Made by a program: the position numbers and the translations under genes
Source: Lachnospiraceae bacterium
GTDB lineage: Bacteria > Bacillota > Clostridia > Lachnospirales > Lachnospiraceae
NCBI GenBank assembly: GCA_009911195.1
Contig: QXWV01000117.1
Span: forward strand, 32,868-96,867
Length of the DNA stretch: 64,000 nt
Direction of reading: 5' to 3'
In this document: piece after piece, positions 7,494 through 17,401 of the stretch
Position numbering within the stretch: the stretch's first letter is position 1
How the letters are laid out: each line of letters begins with the position of its first letter
The notes under the pieces: generated by a model
Seen by the model: only the letters and a program-made list of their open reading frames with translations
Database searches by the model: none
Told to the model about the DNA's origin: nothing

Positions 7494-9164
7494 ATGGAAG
7501 AAATCATCTGTTATACTGTCCGTTTGCCCGAAGGCACCAAACAGAATATTCCATTTATGGAACTCCTTTATGATGAACGTTGGGCAGAAGGGGTGATTTT
7601 TTGCCCCGAAGGAATTTTTCAGGAAGTGGGCAGCTTTAATAGCAGGCTTTCCGCCAATCAACGTTATGAATTCCTGTTGCGCGCGGTGCAAAAATACCCG
7701 TTTACCGCTATAGGGATACCCGCAGGCATTCCGCAGGATGTATCCCATTTCCAGGCTCCTGACGGATTCATCCCGCTCCCCTGCGGTTATGGGATACCGA
7801 ACCCAGCTCCTTTGGACCGTTACCGTACCGACTGCTACATTGCAGGCAAATACCAGCAGGAGCTTCTTTCCTCCCAATGCTTTGATTCCGTTATCCAATG
7901 CCTGCTTGCGGATGCTTCCCGGATGCCCGGTTACGAAGAAACCACTAAATGGCTGGAGGACATGATTTCCCATGCCCCCCAATATTTTGAAATAGATGAC
8001 AATACCCGCCCTATTCTCATATACCGCGGTTCCGATACATGTTACAATATTTTAAACCTTTTGGCCGACCAGCTAGCAGATGCGCTGCGCTCCTGCGGCC
8101 AGCAAGTCATAGTGTTTGATGTGGAAAAAGAAGGCAATCAGGCGCTGACCCAGTGGATTGACTGCCGTTTCAAAGCCATCATCGGCGTTCAAACCTATGT
8201 TTTTTCCATTATGATGCAGGATAAGGAAACTAATCTTCACGATTTGATTACCGGTCCAAAATATAATATCATTCTTGACCATCCTTCTTTAATGAAAGAG
8301 CATATCGAAAACGGCCCGAAAGATTATTATCTGCTCCTTCATGACCGAAATTATATATCCTTTGCCAAATATTATTATTCCATGGTGAAAGGCTGTTTTT
8401 ATCTTCCCCCAGGAGGCACTCTCCCCCTGGAAGGGAGGGCGGAAAAGATATATGATATCACTTTCATCGGCTCCTACTACAACTACCGGGACCGGCTTTT
8501 TGATATAGCTGCCTTCGAGCGGCCCAAACGTTTCCTGGCCGCCCGTTTCCTGCTGCTTATGCGCCGGAATCCGGACTGCCCTGCGGAGCTGGCATTTCAG
8601 AAGGCTTTGGACTACTATCATATCAGCCTGGATAATGACGGTTTTCTGTCATTATTCTTTGAATTGCGTCTGGCCAGCTTCTGCATCATGCACTATTATA
8701 GGGAAAAAATTATCCGCACGTTGTTAGATGCCGGGATTGAAATCCATGTATACAGCCCTACCTGGCATAATGCCCCTTTTTTCGGGCACGAAAAGCTTAT
8801 CTGCCATCCTGCCCTCAACGCGGAAGAAAGCCTGAAAGTTATGGCACAGTCCAGGATTTCCTTAAATGTCATGTCCTGGCATAAGGATGGGCTGACCGAA
8901 CGGGTATTGAATGCCATGCTCTGCCGTTCCGTTGTATTATCCGACCGCAGTACCGCTTTGGAGAAAAATTTTTCCGACGGGAATGATTTGCTGCTTTTTT
9001 CCTTACACCAGATTCATCAGCTTCCCGGGCTGGTAAAAGGGCTGCTGGCAGATGATGCCAGATTGGAAGCTATAGCAAACCATGGATTTGAAAAAGCCTT
9101 TGCTAACCATCAATGGAAAAACCGGGCGGAAAGGTTTTTGGAGATTTTGGAGAATCGTCTGTGA
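7494..9164 (+). CDS. CgeB-like glycosyltransferase (GT-B, Glyco_trans_1_2 C-terminus)
   Basis: This 556-residue protein ends with the domain of CgeB/spore-maturation-type transferases: SRISLNVMSWHKDGLTERVLNAMLC, SDRSTALEKNF and GNDLLLF (about residues 460-520), the C-terminal half of a GT-B fold. The middle (about 170-320) contains the N-terminal Rossmann half with RGSDTCYNILNLLADQLADAL and ITFIGSYYNYRDRLFD. The first 150 residues are a small extra domain I cannot name. It probably adds a sugar in the cytoplasm. The ATG is preceded by AGGAGAT, but at a long spacing of about 15 bases; no earlier in-frame start exists. It is followed after 59 bases by a second glycosyltransferase. Confidence 0.75.
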   Translation: MEEIICYTVRLPEGTKQNIPFMELLYDERWAEGVIFCPEGIFQEVGSFNSRLSANQRYEFLLRAVQKYPFTAIGIPAGIPQDVSHFQAPDGFIPLPCGYGIPNPAPLDRYRTDCYIAGKYQQELLSSQCFDSVIQCLLADASRMPGYEETTKWLEDMISHAPQYFEIDDNTRPILIYRGSDTCYNILNLLADQLADALRSCGQQVIVFDVEKEGNQALTQWIDCRFKAIIGVQTYVFSIMMQDKETNLHDLITGPKYNIILDHPSLMKEHIENGPKDYYLLLHDRNYISFAKYYYSMVKGCFYLPPGGTLPLEGRAEKIYDITFIGSYYNYRDRLFDIAAFERPKRFLAARFLLLMRRNPDCPAELAFQKALDYYHISLDNDGFLSLFFELRLASFCIMHYYREKIIRTLLDAGIEIHVYSPTWHNAPFFGHEKLICHPALNAEESLKVMAQSRISLNVMSWHKDGLTERVLNAMLCRSVVLSDRSTALEKNFSDGNDLLLFSLHQIHQLPGLVKGLLADDARLEAIANHGFEKAFANHQWKNRAERFLEILENRL

Positions 9165-9223
9165 AATAATGCCAGGCACAGCAAATTTCAAACAACAGCA
9201 CACTTACTATGGAGGTACTTGAC

Positions 9224-10399
9224 ATGCTCCCTATATCCGTCTGCCTTATTGCCAAAAATGAAGAAAAATATATCGGCGAATGCTTAAGCCGCCTTGCCCG
9301 CTTTCATTGGGAAATCGTTGTTGTAGATACCGGTTCCACTGACCGGACGGTGGAAATTGCCCGCACCTATACACCCTGTGTTTATCATTTTGACTGGATT
9401 AATGATTTTAGCGCGGCCAAAAATTATGCTGTCCAAAAAGCCAGCTACGATTATATACTGACCGTTGACTGCGACGAATATCTGGAAAGCGATGGAATAA
9501 ATGACGCTTTCTTGCAGAAAATGGTGCAGCAGATATCGCCCATGCAGGCCGGTATGGTGCACCGCATCAGCCCGGATGCAGATTTATCCGAAAGCAGGGG
9601 GGCTGATACTTCCGTTCCTTTCGTGCATGAGTCCATCGCCCGCTTTTTTCACCGGGGATATGTGCACTATGTGGGGAGTATCCACGAACAGCTTGCCGCC
9701 CTCAATGGTTCTCCCCTGGAATTCATACCTGTTCCCCTAACTTTTTATCATGCAGGATATAGCACTACCGCTATTAAAAAGGAAAAGGCATCCCGCAATA
9801 TCGCCATGCTGGAGGCCGAATTGCAGGCCGGAAATGCCGATTCTTATATCCTTTTTCAATTGGGGCAGTCTTACTTTGGCCTTTCGGATTACGAACATGC
9901 GCTTCCTTATTTTGAACAAATTCTTTCTATGGACGTAAATGAAAAGGAGACATATATTCAGACAATGATAGAATCTTATGGCTATTGCCTGCTGAACCTG
10001 GGATTCCATGCAAAAGCCCTGGAGTTGGAGGGTATCTACGATATTTTCTCCCAAACGGCGGATTTTGTTTTTCTCATGGGGCTTATCTATATGAACAATG
10101 CTATGTTCCAGCGGGCTATTGATGAATTTTTAAAGGCCACTTCCATTGACGTCTGCGCCGTTGATGGGGTGAATAGTTATAAGGCTTATTATAATGTTGG
10201 GGTTATTTATGAGTGTATGGGGGATGCGCAGGCAGCCATAATGTATTATAAGAAATGCGGAGGGTATGGGCCGGCCAGGGAGCGGTTAGCCGGCCTTAAG
10301 TCGACAACCCCGCCGCAAGCAATGGGGCAGCAAACTTCCAGCGCTGCAAGCGGCGGAGCATTGACCCACGCGGCAGTCGCCAAATCTCCGCACAAGTGA
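9224..10399 (+). CDS. Family 2 glycosyltransferase with TPR repeats (SunS-like)
   Basis: The protein (391 residues) has an N-terminal GT2 domain (ISVCLIAKNEEKYI, DTGSTD, acidic DCDEYL) joined to a TPR region (about residues 195-365; repeats such as YILFQLGQSYFGLSDYEHAL and YYNVGVIYECMGDAQAAI). This architecture is shared with SunS-like S-glycosyltransferases and many transferases that modify proteins. The start at 9224 follows GGAGGT by 7 bases; an ATG 15 bases earlier lacks a site. The last about 32 residues (from STTPPQAMGQQ on) are Ala/Ser/Gln-rich and come from a more GC-rich stretch unlike the rest, so the true end of the domain is probably before them. Confidence 0.8.
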   Translation: MLPISVCLIAKNEEKYIGECLSRLARFHWEIVVVDTGSTDRTVEIARTYTPCVYHFDWINDFSAAKNYAVQKASYDYILTVDCDEYLESDGINDAFLQKMVQQISPMQAGMVHRISPDADLSESRGADTSVPFVHESIARFFHRGYVHYVGSIHEQLAALNGSPLEFIPVPLTFYHAGYSTTAIKKEKASRNIAMLEAELQAGNADSYILFQLGQSYFGLSDYEHALPYFEQILSMDVNEKETYIQTMIESYGYCLLNLGFHAKALELEGIYDIFSQTADFVFLMGLIYMNNAMFQRAIDEFLKATSIDVCAVDGVNSYKAYYNVGVIYECMGDAQAAIMYYKKCGGYGPARERLAGLKSTTPPQAMGQQTSSAASGGALTHAAVAKSPHK

Positions 10400-10462
10400 G
10401 GCTACTTGGCTCGTTGCCCGCGGGAATCAAATAATTCATAGGTTGTCCCATTTCGGCACGGC

Positions 10463-13018
10463 TCACTCTCCCCTGCTGCACGTTTTCTCCTTAAAACTTT
10501 GCAGATTCCCCATCTGCCTTATATTCTCAATCCACTGGTATATCATCTGCCTGTCATATACCTGGTTTTCATTTTCATCCCTGACTTTTTCCAGGGCACA
10601 TGCCATCAGCGCATATTCATTTTCCAGGGAAGTATGGAAAACACCCTTGTCATCCGTGTTGATGGATACATTAATCTGGGGGCATGACTGCAGCTTCCCA
10701 ATATCCCATGTCATGTCCTTATTATAAAGCTGTACTATCGGCAGTTCATCGTAATTTTCTGCCGTACTGATAGCCAGATTGGAGGACGGGTTCGTTTCCA
10801 CCCCGATTCCTCTGGAAGCGAAATCCTTTGCCATGGCCTTCTGCACTGCCTCTACCCCTTTTACATACATAGAAGGAATATATCTCTGTATGCTCTTTTC
10901 CCCTTCTTTCCTCACCCGCCAATTATAATGATATAAATAGTATAAAAAACCAACCTCTTCCCTTAGCCTGTTTTTATGCTCCTTAGGGAACTTCCGGTTT
11001 ATCAGCCAGTCCTGCCTATATGTAATCTCATCTCCGAATTGGCCGTTTATATACAGTTCCGGTTCATCCCCCCTAAGCTTCCATGCTTCATAATAAGCAT
11101 GGATGTTGGGAACTAAGCTATTCCTTGCCCCATTCTTTCCATATACCTGTGAAAAATAAAAATCAAATTCCCTCAAAAGCACTTCCTTTAAGTGGTCAAA
11201 TTTCTGCAATCCATACTCGATGAGCTTATGATAAAGCCAGACCACATTGTCCAAATAATCTTGCTGGGGAAGCACAATGGTATACTGCTTCAATGCATAC
11301 CACTTTTTCACATCAATCCCCAGTACTGTACCATGCCCTATCCTGTCACCGCATTGGAGATTCAAAAAGTAAATAGCTTCATCTACAGCGCGCAGACCAT
11401 CCACCACATCAAGGAAGTCTTCCCCTACATGATATGTCATTTTCAATTGGGGAACTTTTTCCGCACCAACCACTTCCTCCGTCACATGCTCTGCCAGAAA
11501 GCGGAACACTACCGCAAAAACTTCCGGCCTGCATCCAATTTCCTGGGCGCAGGCGTCTATACCGAGTACATTGGAAGCTGCTTTCCGAAACCGTTCACGG
11601 AAATCATACAGGGCATTGGCCTGTCCTTCCAGCACCTTCCGCCTCGTATAATGCCTGCAATAGCATCCGTCAAAGCATTCCTCATCAGGCAAATCCTCAT
11701 CTTTTCTTTTTGCAAAATGAAATACATAGTAGTAGTTCTTTTTCGATATGGGATTTACACGCTGTTTTAAAACAGAATCAATTCCCAGAATCATCTCCGC
11801 ATTTTTCTCCGCGCAGTCTTTAGGCGATACCCTGATTTCCAGGCATTGGATATTTCCGCTTTCCATACTGCCATAAACAGCGCTTTCTATCATTTTTCTG
11901 GAATCCGTATATACCCCTTTACGGCTGTTGTATATCTGAAAATTCTCAAAGCCTAATGCATGGTTTACCTGGACCAGCTCGCTTCGCACGCTTTGCTTCA
12001 TCACCAGATAGGCATAAAACAATTGGTAATATTTTTTCGGCAGCTTCCTATCCGACAGTTCATCCACCAGAACCCGGTACATCATCCATCTTTCACCGGC
12101 AAACCAGTACATCTCCGGCTTTGACTTCTTTAAATTACTTACATCATAAAGGGCATAATCCAAAAGCTCATCAAACCCTTTTAGCAAAGCGAACTCTTTT
12201 ACATGGTCAATCATAGTCTGAATCTGATAGTGGTAAATCCCTATATCCATTTCCCCTGTCAATAACATATCGATTTGAGCTTTGCTAAATTCCTCCTGTT
12301 TCATCTCCAGAAGCCCATAAACAATATAAACCCGTATCAATGCCGCTTTCAGAATCCTGACTGCAAAAGAATCCTCAGAATATTTGATATTATAATGTTC
12401 CCTTGTTGCCCTCTGTGTTTTTTCTGCTTCTTTGGAAAAATCCGACAATATACCCGAGCTAACATGGTTCATGAAATAAATCCACATCAGATGAAAGTAC
12501 GGCGCAGAGCCAAAGAGATGAAAATGATTTTCCGAAATCCCTCTTTCCAGAATACGCCTTAACTGCATATTATTATGGTCAATCGTTATATTCCATGTAA
12601 AATCAACATGCTTATCCCGACGCCTTTTAAAACGCATCGCATAATAAGCACATATTAACAGGTCTTCTTCTACATAATTGGTTACTGACCGAAACCGCAG
12701 AAGATTCCCGTAAATGCATAAAGTCTCATTATTTTCTGTAATCAATAACCGCTCCGACAATTCTTCCAAAGCAGCAAATACATTCAGGCCGCTCCTGTCT
12801 TTCATACTGGAAAAGGGATGGCCTTCCTCCCATGCACTTTTTTCTATGTATTTATATAACTGCGAATTCTCCGTATCGCTGTATTGGCGCATATATGCCT
12901 TGGACAACTGTAAAAAATCATGTTCAGGGAAACAATCATAACGAATAGTTTCCCTGAGAATATCGTTTACGGAAACAGTGCTGAAATAGCACTTTACTAC
13001 ATTATCTAAATTATGCAC
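10463..13018 (-). CDS. rdrB: RADAR system adenosine-deaminase-like protein RdrB
   Basis: The 851-residue protein keeps the zinc-site signatures of adenosine deaminases inside a much larger chain: HFH (165-167, in ISENHFHLFG), HVGE (530-533), RIGHG (559-563) and NTDD (787-790). Together with the 900-residue ATPase just upstream this matches RdrB of RADAR, a phage-defence system whose deaminase converts adenosine groups in RNA or nucleotides to inosine and whose subunits form giant assemblies with RdrA. The start is a GTG with an AGGGGA site. The gap to rdrA is 27 bases, so they share a transcript. Large inserts between motifs, of 350 residues or more, are typical of this subfamily. Confidence 0.9.
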   Translation of the reverse strand: MHNLDNVVKCYFSTVSVNDILRETIRYDCFPEHDFLQLSKAYMRQYSDTENSQLYKYIEKSAWEEGHPFSSMKDRSGLNVFAALEELSERLLITENNETLCIYGNLLRFRSVTNYVEEDLLICAYYAMRFKRRRDKHVDFTWNITIDHNNMQLRRILERGISENHFHLFGSAPYFHLMWIYFMNHVSSGILSDFSKEAEKTQRATREHYNIKYSEDSFAVRILKAALIRVYIVYGLLEMKQEEFSKAQIDMLLTGEMDIGIYHYQIQTMIDHVKEFALLKGFDELLDYALYDVSNLKKSKPEMYWFAGERWMMYRVLVDELSDRKLPKKYYQLFYAYLVMKQSVRSELVQVNHALGFENFQIYNSRKGVYTDSRKMIESAVYGSMESGNIQCLEIRVSPKDCAEKNAEMILGIDSVLKQRVNPISKKNYYYVFHFAKRKDEDLPDEECFDGCYCRHYTRRKVLEGQANALYDFRERFRKAASNVLGIDACAQEIGCRPEVFAVVFRFLAEHVTEEVVGAEKVPQLKMTYHVGEDFLDVVDGLRAVDEAIYFLNLQCGDRIGHGTVLGIDVKKWYALKQYTIVLPQQDYLDNVVWLYHKLIEYGLQKFDHLKEVLLREFDFYFSQVYGKNGARNSLVPNIHAYYEAWKLRGDEPELYINGQFGDEITYRQDWLINRKFPKEHKNRLREEVGFLYYLYHYNWRVRKEGEKSIQRYIPSMYVKGVEAVQKAMAKDFASRGIGVETNPSSNLAISTAENYDELPIVQLYNKDMTWDIGKLQSCPQINVSINTDDKGVFHTSLENEYALMACALEKVRDENENQVYDRQMIYQWIENIRQMGNLQSFKEKTCSRGE

Positions 13019-13045
13019 AGTATTCCCCTTTTACCTTCTTTCGTA

Positions 13046-15748
13046 TTATTCTTCGATATCCTGCTCTTCCATGTCAATCGAAGTATTGGTACTTTTCACT
13101 ATTTGCAATATAAAGTCATTCAATACAGACACGTCCAGGCTTCCTTTTACATCGCTGCATCCGAATGCTTTAATGAAAGGGCAGCAATAGAATTTTTCTA
13201 ATAATTTTGGCCTCCTCTGCTCCGGGATTCCCATATTTATGTATGCTTCATCTTCTTTCCCCAGTTCTTCCGCTATATAGCTATATACCCTTTGGAAATA
13301 TTTAGCGATATCGGATAATTCCACCCCCGAGTCCTCTTTTGTCCTATTCCGGACCCGCTTCATTACATTATAGGTCATATCCAAATTATAAAACGGCAGG
13401 TAAACCATATTTTCATTTCCTTTATCTTCTGCCTTCCAAATAGACTTTGCATTCGCCTCTTCTTTGACCAGCTTTTCCCACTCTTCCAACTGTTGTTTTT
13501 TATACTGCTTATTATGCTGCTTGCTTTCGCTTGATAATAATTCTTCTATACACTCGTAAATACTATCGCACAAGCTATTGAGGAATGTCTCCTTCATATT
13601 AGGGGCATCTTTTATCTCTCTTCCTACAAAGCCCAATAAGTCGAAATCCATTTTCTCAACTTCACTTATCATTATAATTTTACTTCCGCTTCCTTTCACT
13701 GTAATACCGCTTTTCACCTTGAAATTCCATTTTAATATATCTACCTTCCCTGAAGAGTTACGTAAATTTGAAAAAAGAAGCGATATACATTCCAGATAAG
13801 GTACATAGCTTGTCAGGTCTCCGATTAGCTTCTTTACCCCTTTTTGCGAATTGATATCAAGGGGGAACTCTCTCTCAATAGAGATTTGCTCTTCATTGCT
13901 CTTTCCAAAATATCCTATTGTCAGCGGCATCTTATTCTTATCACTCCGAAGAATAGCTTTGGGCATTCCTTCCTCAAACCATTCCCCCCCAAATGTACTG
14001 CCTAAGAAGTTTGCCAAACGCATTTTTGCCCGTTGCCTGGCATCTTCCCTGTTTCCCGCGCCGCCGCTTTTGTCGCCTTCATCGCTATCGCTTCTTCTAT
14101 TGCAATAGCTGTAGTATTCCCTGACCATCTCCGAAGTAAAAGATGCCAAAATGCAATGGCTTAAGACTTTATCATAATAGTCTTCTCTTCCGATATCATA
14201 TATTTCACCTAACAAATCGCCATATCTGTACTCCACTTCATCCACACTGTCTTTTAATAGCTCATATTCAAACTTGCTCCCTTTATAATACCGGAGAAAA
14301 TTCACCGCATATTCCGCTCTTCTTTCGATATTCCTTTGAACGATTAGCTTAAACACATCCAACTGTTCTTCATTCAGCACCTGGGAAGCCATCCTGTCCG
14401 TGATATCATAATTAAACCTGTCATGGTTCTGGTCATAGCGGTACATAGGATTATAACCATCCCTGCCCTTTCCTTCCTCTATTTCTTCCATAGAATACAG
14501 GGAATTCAAAAACTGGTTATAAGATATCAATTCCCGTATCGTACCAGGCAGGCAGAAATGTTTTTTCTTTCCGCACGCATCATAATAAATCAAAGTCTTA
14601 TCCACAATCTTTTTCAGGATAAAAGCTTTGACCGTTTCTTCTTTCCCATCCAATTCTGAAATTCTAATCTGTTTGGATATAATATTGCCCCCGGAGAGAT
14701 ATATGCGGTTGGACAGCGGAAGCACTTTCAGCAAATAGTCATCATTCAGTTTTTTCGCCTTCCTGACTATATTTCCAAACTCTTCATAAGCCTTCTGCCC
14801 ATTATATGCCCCGGACGGGATTTTCGGCATCAGCGATTCCATAAAGTATTTTTCCGACAGTAGATGCAAATGCCCGTAATCAACGGCTATCAGCACAATT
14901 ATTCTGCGGTTAAACAGATATTTGTGCATCTGCTCCAGCATTTCATAGCCTTTTTCCAGATTCAAATCCAAATCATCTACTGTTATGACAAGAAAAGAAT
15001 CCCCATCATTCCCCCTGTAGTATCCATACTCGTCCTTGCCATCCAACATATCCAAAAAGTTTTTTATCAGCTTCTCAAAGGCTTCCCTCGTTTTCAGGCT
15101 GCTGGAGACATTTTTCAGCTTAACTAATACAGATTCCCCCAAAACCTCCCTTTTTTCACTATGGCCCACATTATTGTAATTCTTATATACTTCGTTGAAT
15201 TCCTTCATTATCTTTTTGCTGAGTTCCTCGTAATTGCTCATTCCGCTCTTCTCCTTGAACTCCGCCTCAAACACCTGGAACATGTTGGCCCAAATTAATT
15301 CAATCAAGTCTTCTTTTGCCTCTAATACAGAAGCATCAATAGGGGGCATAATCCAAAACCGGTACTGTTTTCCGTGCTTTTTATTATAGGATAAACGTTT
15401 GCCCCATTTTTCCTCTTCCTTCCCATACCTGGATAAAATATCGCAGAATTCATTGATTGCGGTAGTCTTCCCGCTGCCCCTGGTGCCGATAAAGGCAATA
15501 ATGTTCGCAAATTCCGAACAATTGATATCCGAAATATCTGACCTTAATAAAAACCGATTTTTATTTCTGTTTTTCTGCCTTATCTGTTCCCGGCTATACC
15601 CTTCCTCCATCAAATCGATATTTTTTAAAATCGCCCCAAGGGCTTCATGATAGCAATTGATATATAACGGATAATTTATCCCTAAATCACTGCATTCCTC
15701 AGCTCCGCCTTCCGCAACCACATGTAGCTCATAACGCTCTTTATCCAT
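13046..15748 (-). CDS. rdrA: RADAR system ATPase RdrA
   Basis: The 900-residue protein has a P-loop GTRGSGKTT (88-96) and a Walker B VITVDDLDLN (254-263), followed by a sensor-like strand IIVLIAVD, so it is an active-looking STAND/AAA-type ATPase. The long helical C-terminus has no recognisable catalytic motif. Size, neighbour and order match RdrA, which partners the RdrB deaminase in RADAR phage defence. The ATG is preceded by AAGGGGAT at good spacing. It sits 44 bases after the TPR gene and 27 bases before rdrB. No SLATT-type membrane accessory gene, as found in some RADAR loci, is visible here. Confidence 0.9.
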   Translation of the reverse strand: MDKERYELHVVAEGGAEECSDLGINYPLYINCYHEALGAILKNIDLMEEGYSREQIRQKNRNKNRFLLRSDISDINCSEFANIIAFIGTRGSGKTTAINEFCDILSRYGKEEEKWGKRLSYNKKHGKQYRFWIMPPIDASVLEAKEDLIELIWANMFQVFEAEFKEKSGMSNYEELSKKIMKEFNEVYKNYNNVGHSEKREVLGESVLVKLKNVSSSLKTREAFEKLIKNFLDMLDGKDEYGYYRGNDGDSFLVITVDDLDLNLEKGYEMLEQMHKYLFNRRIIVLIAVDYGHLHLLSEKYFMESLMPKIPSGAYNGQKAYEEFGNIVRKAKKLNDDYLLKVLPLSNRIYLSGGNIISKQIRISELDGKEETVKAFILKKIVDKTLIYYDACGKKKHFCLPGTIRELISYNQFLNSLYSMEEIEEGKGRDGYNPMYRYDQNHDRFNYDITDRMASQVLNEEQLDVFKLIVQRNIERRAEYAVNFLRYYKGSKFEYELLKDSVDEVEYRYGDLLGEIYDIGREDYYDKVLSHCILASFTSEMVREYYSYCNRRSDSDEGDKSGGAGNREDARQRAKMRLANFLGSTFGGEWFEEGMPKAILRSDKNKMPLTIGYFGKSNEEQISIEREFPLDINSQKGVKKLIGDLTSYVPYLECISLLFSNLRNSSGKVDILKWNFKVKSGITVKGSGSKIIMISEVEKMDFDLLGFVGREIKDAPNMKETFLNSLCDSIYECIEELLSSESKQHNKQYKKQQLEEWEKLVKEEANAKSIWKAEDKGNENMVYLPFYNLDMTYNVMKRVRNRTKEDSGVELSDIAKYFQRVYSYIAEELGKEDEAYINMGIPEQRRPKLLEKFYCCPFIKAFGCSDVKGSLDVSVLNDFILQIVKSTNTSIDMEEQDIEE

Positions 15749-15792
15749 AGTAAATCCCCTTTCACCTTAAGCAATTATAATGCAATTACCAT

Positions 15793-17199
15793 TTATTCAC
15801 CTGTCACGCTTTTCCATTTTTCCATATATTCCATTTCTTTTTCTTTATTCCTCAACCCACGGTACGTTTCCATCAGCAAACGGTACGCCGTGCTTAACTT
15901 TAGCCGCTCCTCAAGCACATTGCTGTACGTCATTTTCTGTTTGCCGTAAAACAAGTTGAAATATTTACTGTTGCCTATTTCTTTCTCCTTAATCCGTATC
16001 GCATTTTCCCCCATTTCAATTACCTTTTCATACCGGTTTATCCGAGAATAAATATAACATTTCTGAGAATATACTTTAAAAGCATATTCCAGTTCCAATG
16101 GGTCTGCAAAATGCATATCCAGTTTCCGTTCCAGCTTATCAAGAATCGCATCAAACAATTCTATTGCCTTTTCGTAATTGCCCTGATTCCTTTCTATGAC
16201 AGCCAGTTTAAAATAATTTCTGAACTTTTCCTTACGCTCGTTGGCCAGTTTATAGCATTTAGCTGCATCCTTCTCTTTTCCGGAAAATGTCTCAAATCTT
16301 TTTCCCATCCAGTAATATACAGCGGATGCAAAACAACTCTCATTCATCTCCTTCAATACGCTGTCAAAGGCCATCAAAGCCTCATTTCCACTCCCCCTTG
16401 ACGGCTCATAGCACATCCCCAGAAGAATTTTTGCGTTAGTGAAGCCTTTATATTCCCGGCAAAGTTGTTGGCATTGTTCCGCCAAATCATTAATAGGGAA
16501 ATATAGAATATCTTTTTGATAATCGCAGGCTGTATTCGCTTTTACACTGCACCACAACACTGTATATTTATAATGCATAACTACCTCATTTTGGACCTTT
16601 CCAGCCAACGCAGTTAATTGATGATACCCCTGGATAAAAGCGTCTTTTGCCAGTTCTGCAGCAATGGATGGCTTTTTCGCATAATATTGAAGGTTCATGC
16701 TATGAAAGCAAAGACGGTTCTGTACGTATACCTGAATCAAATCCTTCCATGTCTTATCCGCTTTAAAACTGCCATTCTCCCTATAAGCCAATTTCAGCAC
16801 TTCTTCCAGAAAATTAAAAATTAAATCCATCAACTGCTTTTGCGGAAAGCAGTCCTCTATCGGTATTGGTAAAACCCCATCTGCCGATGGACGTTTCATC
16901 CCATTCTTTACTAAAATATCGTTAAAATATATGGTACCCTGTGGAAGCCTGTTTATCAGCCAGGCATATTTTTCCACCGTGCACCCCAAAGCATCTGCCT
17001 GCTTTTTCGTAATTTCCCTGCTCCCTACACAAACATATACATCATAGTTCCCCTTTTTATCCGTTAAGATATCTTCAAATCCATCCTCCAGCAATATCCC
17101 TTCGCATACAAATACACCTAAAAAGCGGAACATTTCCGCTAAATAGGAAAAATCCATCCTATGCGCAATTTCGTGAATTAACATAACTGACTTTAGCAC
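15793..17199 (-). CDS. TPR protein with alpha/beta N-terminus, candidate third RADAR component
   Basis: I do not recognise this gene as a named family. Residues 1-100 look like a Rossmann-like alpha/beta domain (strands VMLIHEIA, VFVCEGILL and YDVYVCVGS). It contains HEIAH (residues 9-13), the HExxH pattern of zinc peptidases, but no clear third ligand. Residues 190-460 form TPR-like helix pairs (GFTNAKILLGMCYEPSRG, YFKLAVIERNQGNYEKAIEL, CYIYSRINRYEKVIEMGENA). I chose the GTG at 17199 because GGGGAGG lies 9 bases upstream; the ATG at 17217 overlaps that ribosome site and has none of its own. It is first in the operon with rdrA and rdrB, which suggests a role in sensing or scaffolding for RADAR. 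Confidence 0.7.
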   Translation of the reverse strand: MLKSVMLIHEIAHRMDFSYLAEMFRFLGVFVCEGILLEDGFEDILTDKKGNYDVYVCVGSREITKKQADALGCTVEKYAWLINRLPQGTIYFNDILVKNGMKRPSADGVLPIPIEDCFPQKQLMDLIFNFLEEVLKLAYRENGSFKADKTWKDLIQVYVQNRLCFHSMNLQYYAKKPSIAAELAKDAFIQGYHQLTALAGKVQNEVVMHYKYTVLWCSVKANTACDYQKDILYFPINDLAEQCQQLCREYKGFTNAKILLGMCYEPSRGSGNEALMAFDSVLKEMNESCFASAVYYWMGKRFETFSGKEKDAAKCYKLANERKEKFRNYFKLAVIERNQGNYEKAIELFDAILDKLERKLDMHFADPLELEYAFKVYSQKCYIYSRINRYEKVIEMGENAIRIKEKEIGNSKYFNLFYGKQKMTYSNVLEERLKLSTAYRLLMETYRGLRNKEKEMEYMEKWKSVTGE

Positions 17200-17220
17200 A
17201 TCTATTTTCCTCCCCATAAT

Positions 17221-17292
17221 TTATACTAATAGCGCACTTACCCTCATCCCAGATATATAAAGCAGAAAAATACCATTAACTAATGCAATCAT
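17221..17292 (-). CDS. Possible 23-residue hydrophobic leader peptide before RADAR
   Basis: The minus strand encodes MIALVNGIFLLYISGMRVSA and three more residues, a single hydrophobic helix, ending just 3 bases before the ATG at 17217. A very strong GGGGGGAGG site (about 17308-17316) lies 16 bases upstream, closer to a 3-codon ORF (ATG TAT AAA TAG) that ends one base before this ATG. It may be a reinitiation-type leader or chance. Confidence is low because the peptide is so short. Confidence 0.25.
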   Translation of the reverse strand: MIALVNGIFLLYISGMRVSALLV

Positions 17293-17401
17293 TCTATTTA
17301 TACATATTCCTCCCCCCATTTTATGCATCATGTCCGAAAAAACTTAACCCCACATTACTATCACCCGCAAAGAAGCGAGTAAGACCCCCAAATCTCTAAA
17401 C

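Noticed and set aside
10296..10481. Minus-strand ORF of 61 residues over the end of the TPR glycosyltransferase gene
   Set aside because: It lies opposite the 3' end of a real gene, has no ribosome site and is composed of GC-rich sequence. It may be part of a dispersed intergenic repeat, but I cannot show a second copy in this window.
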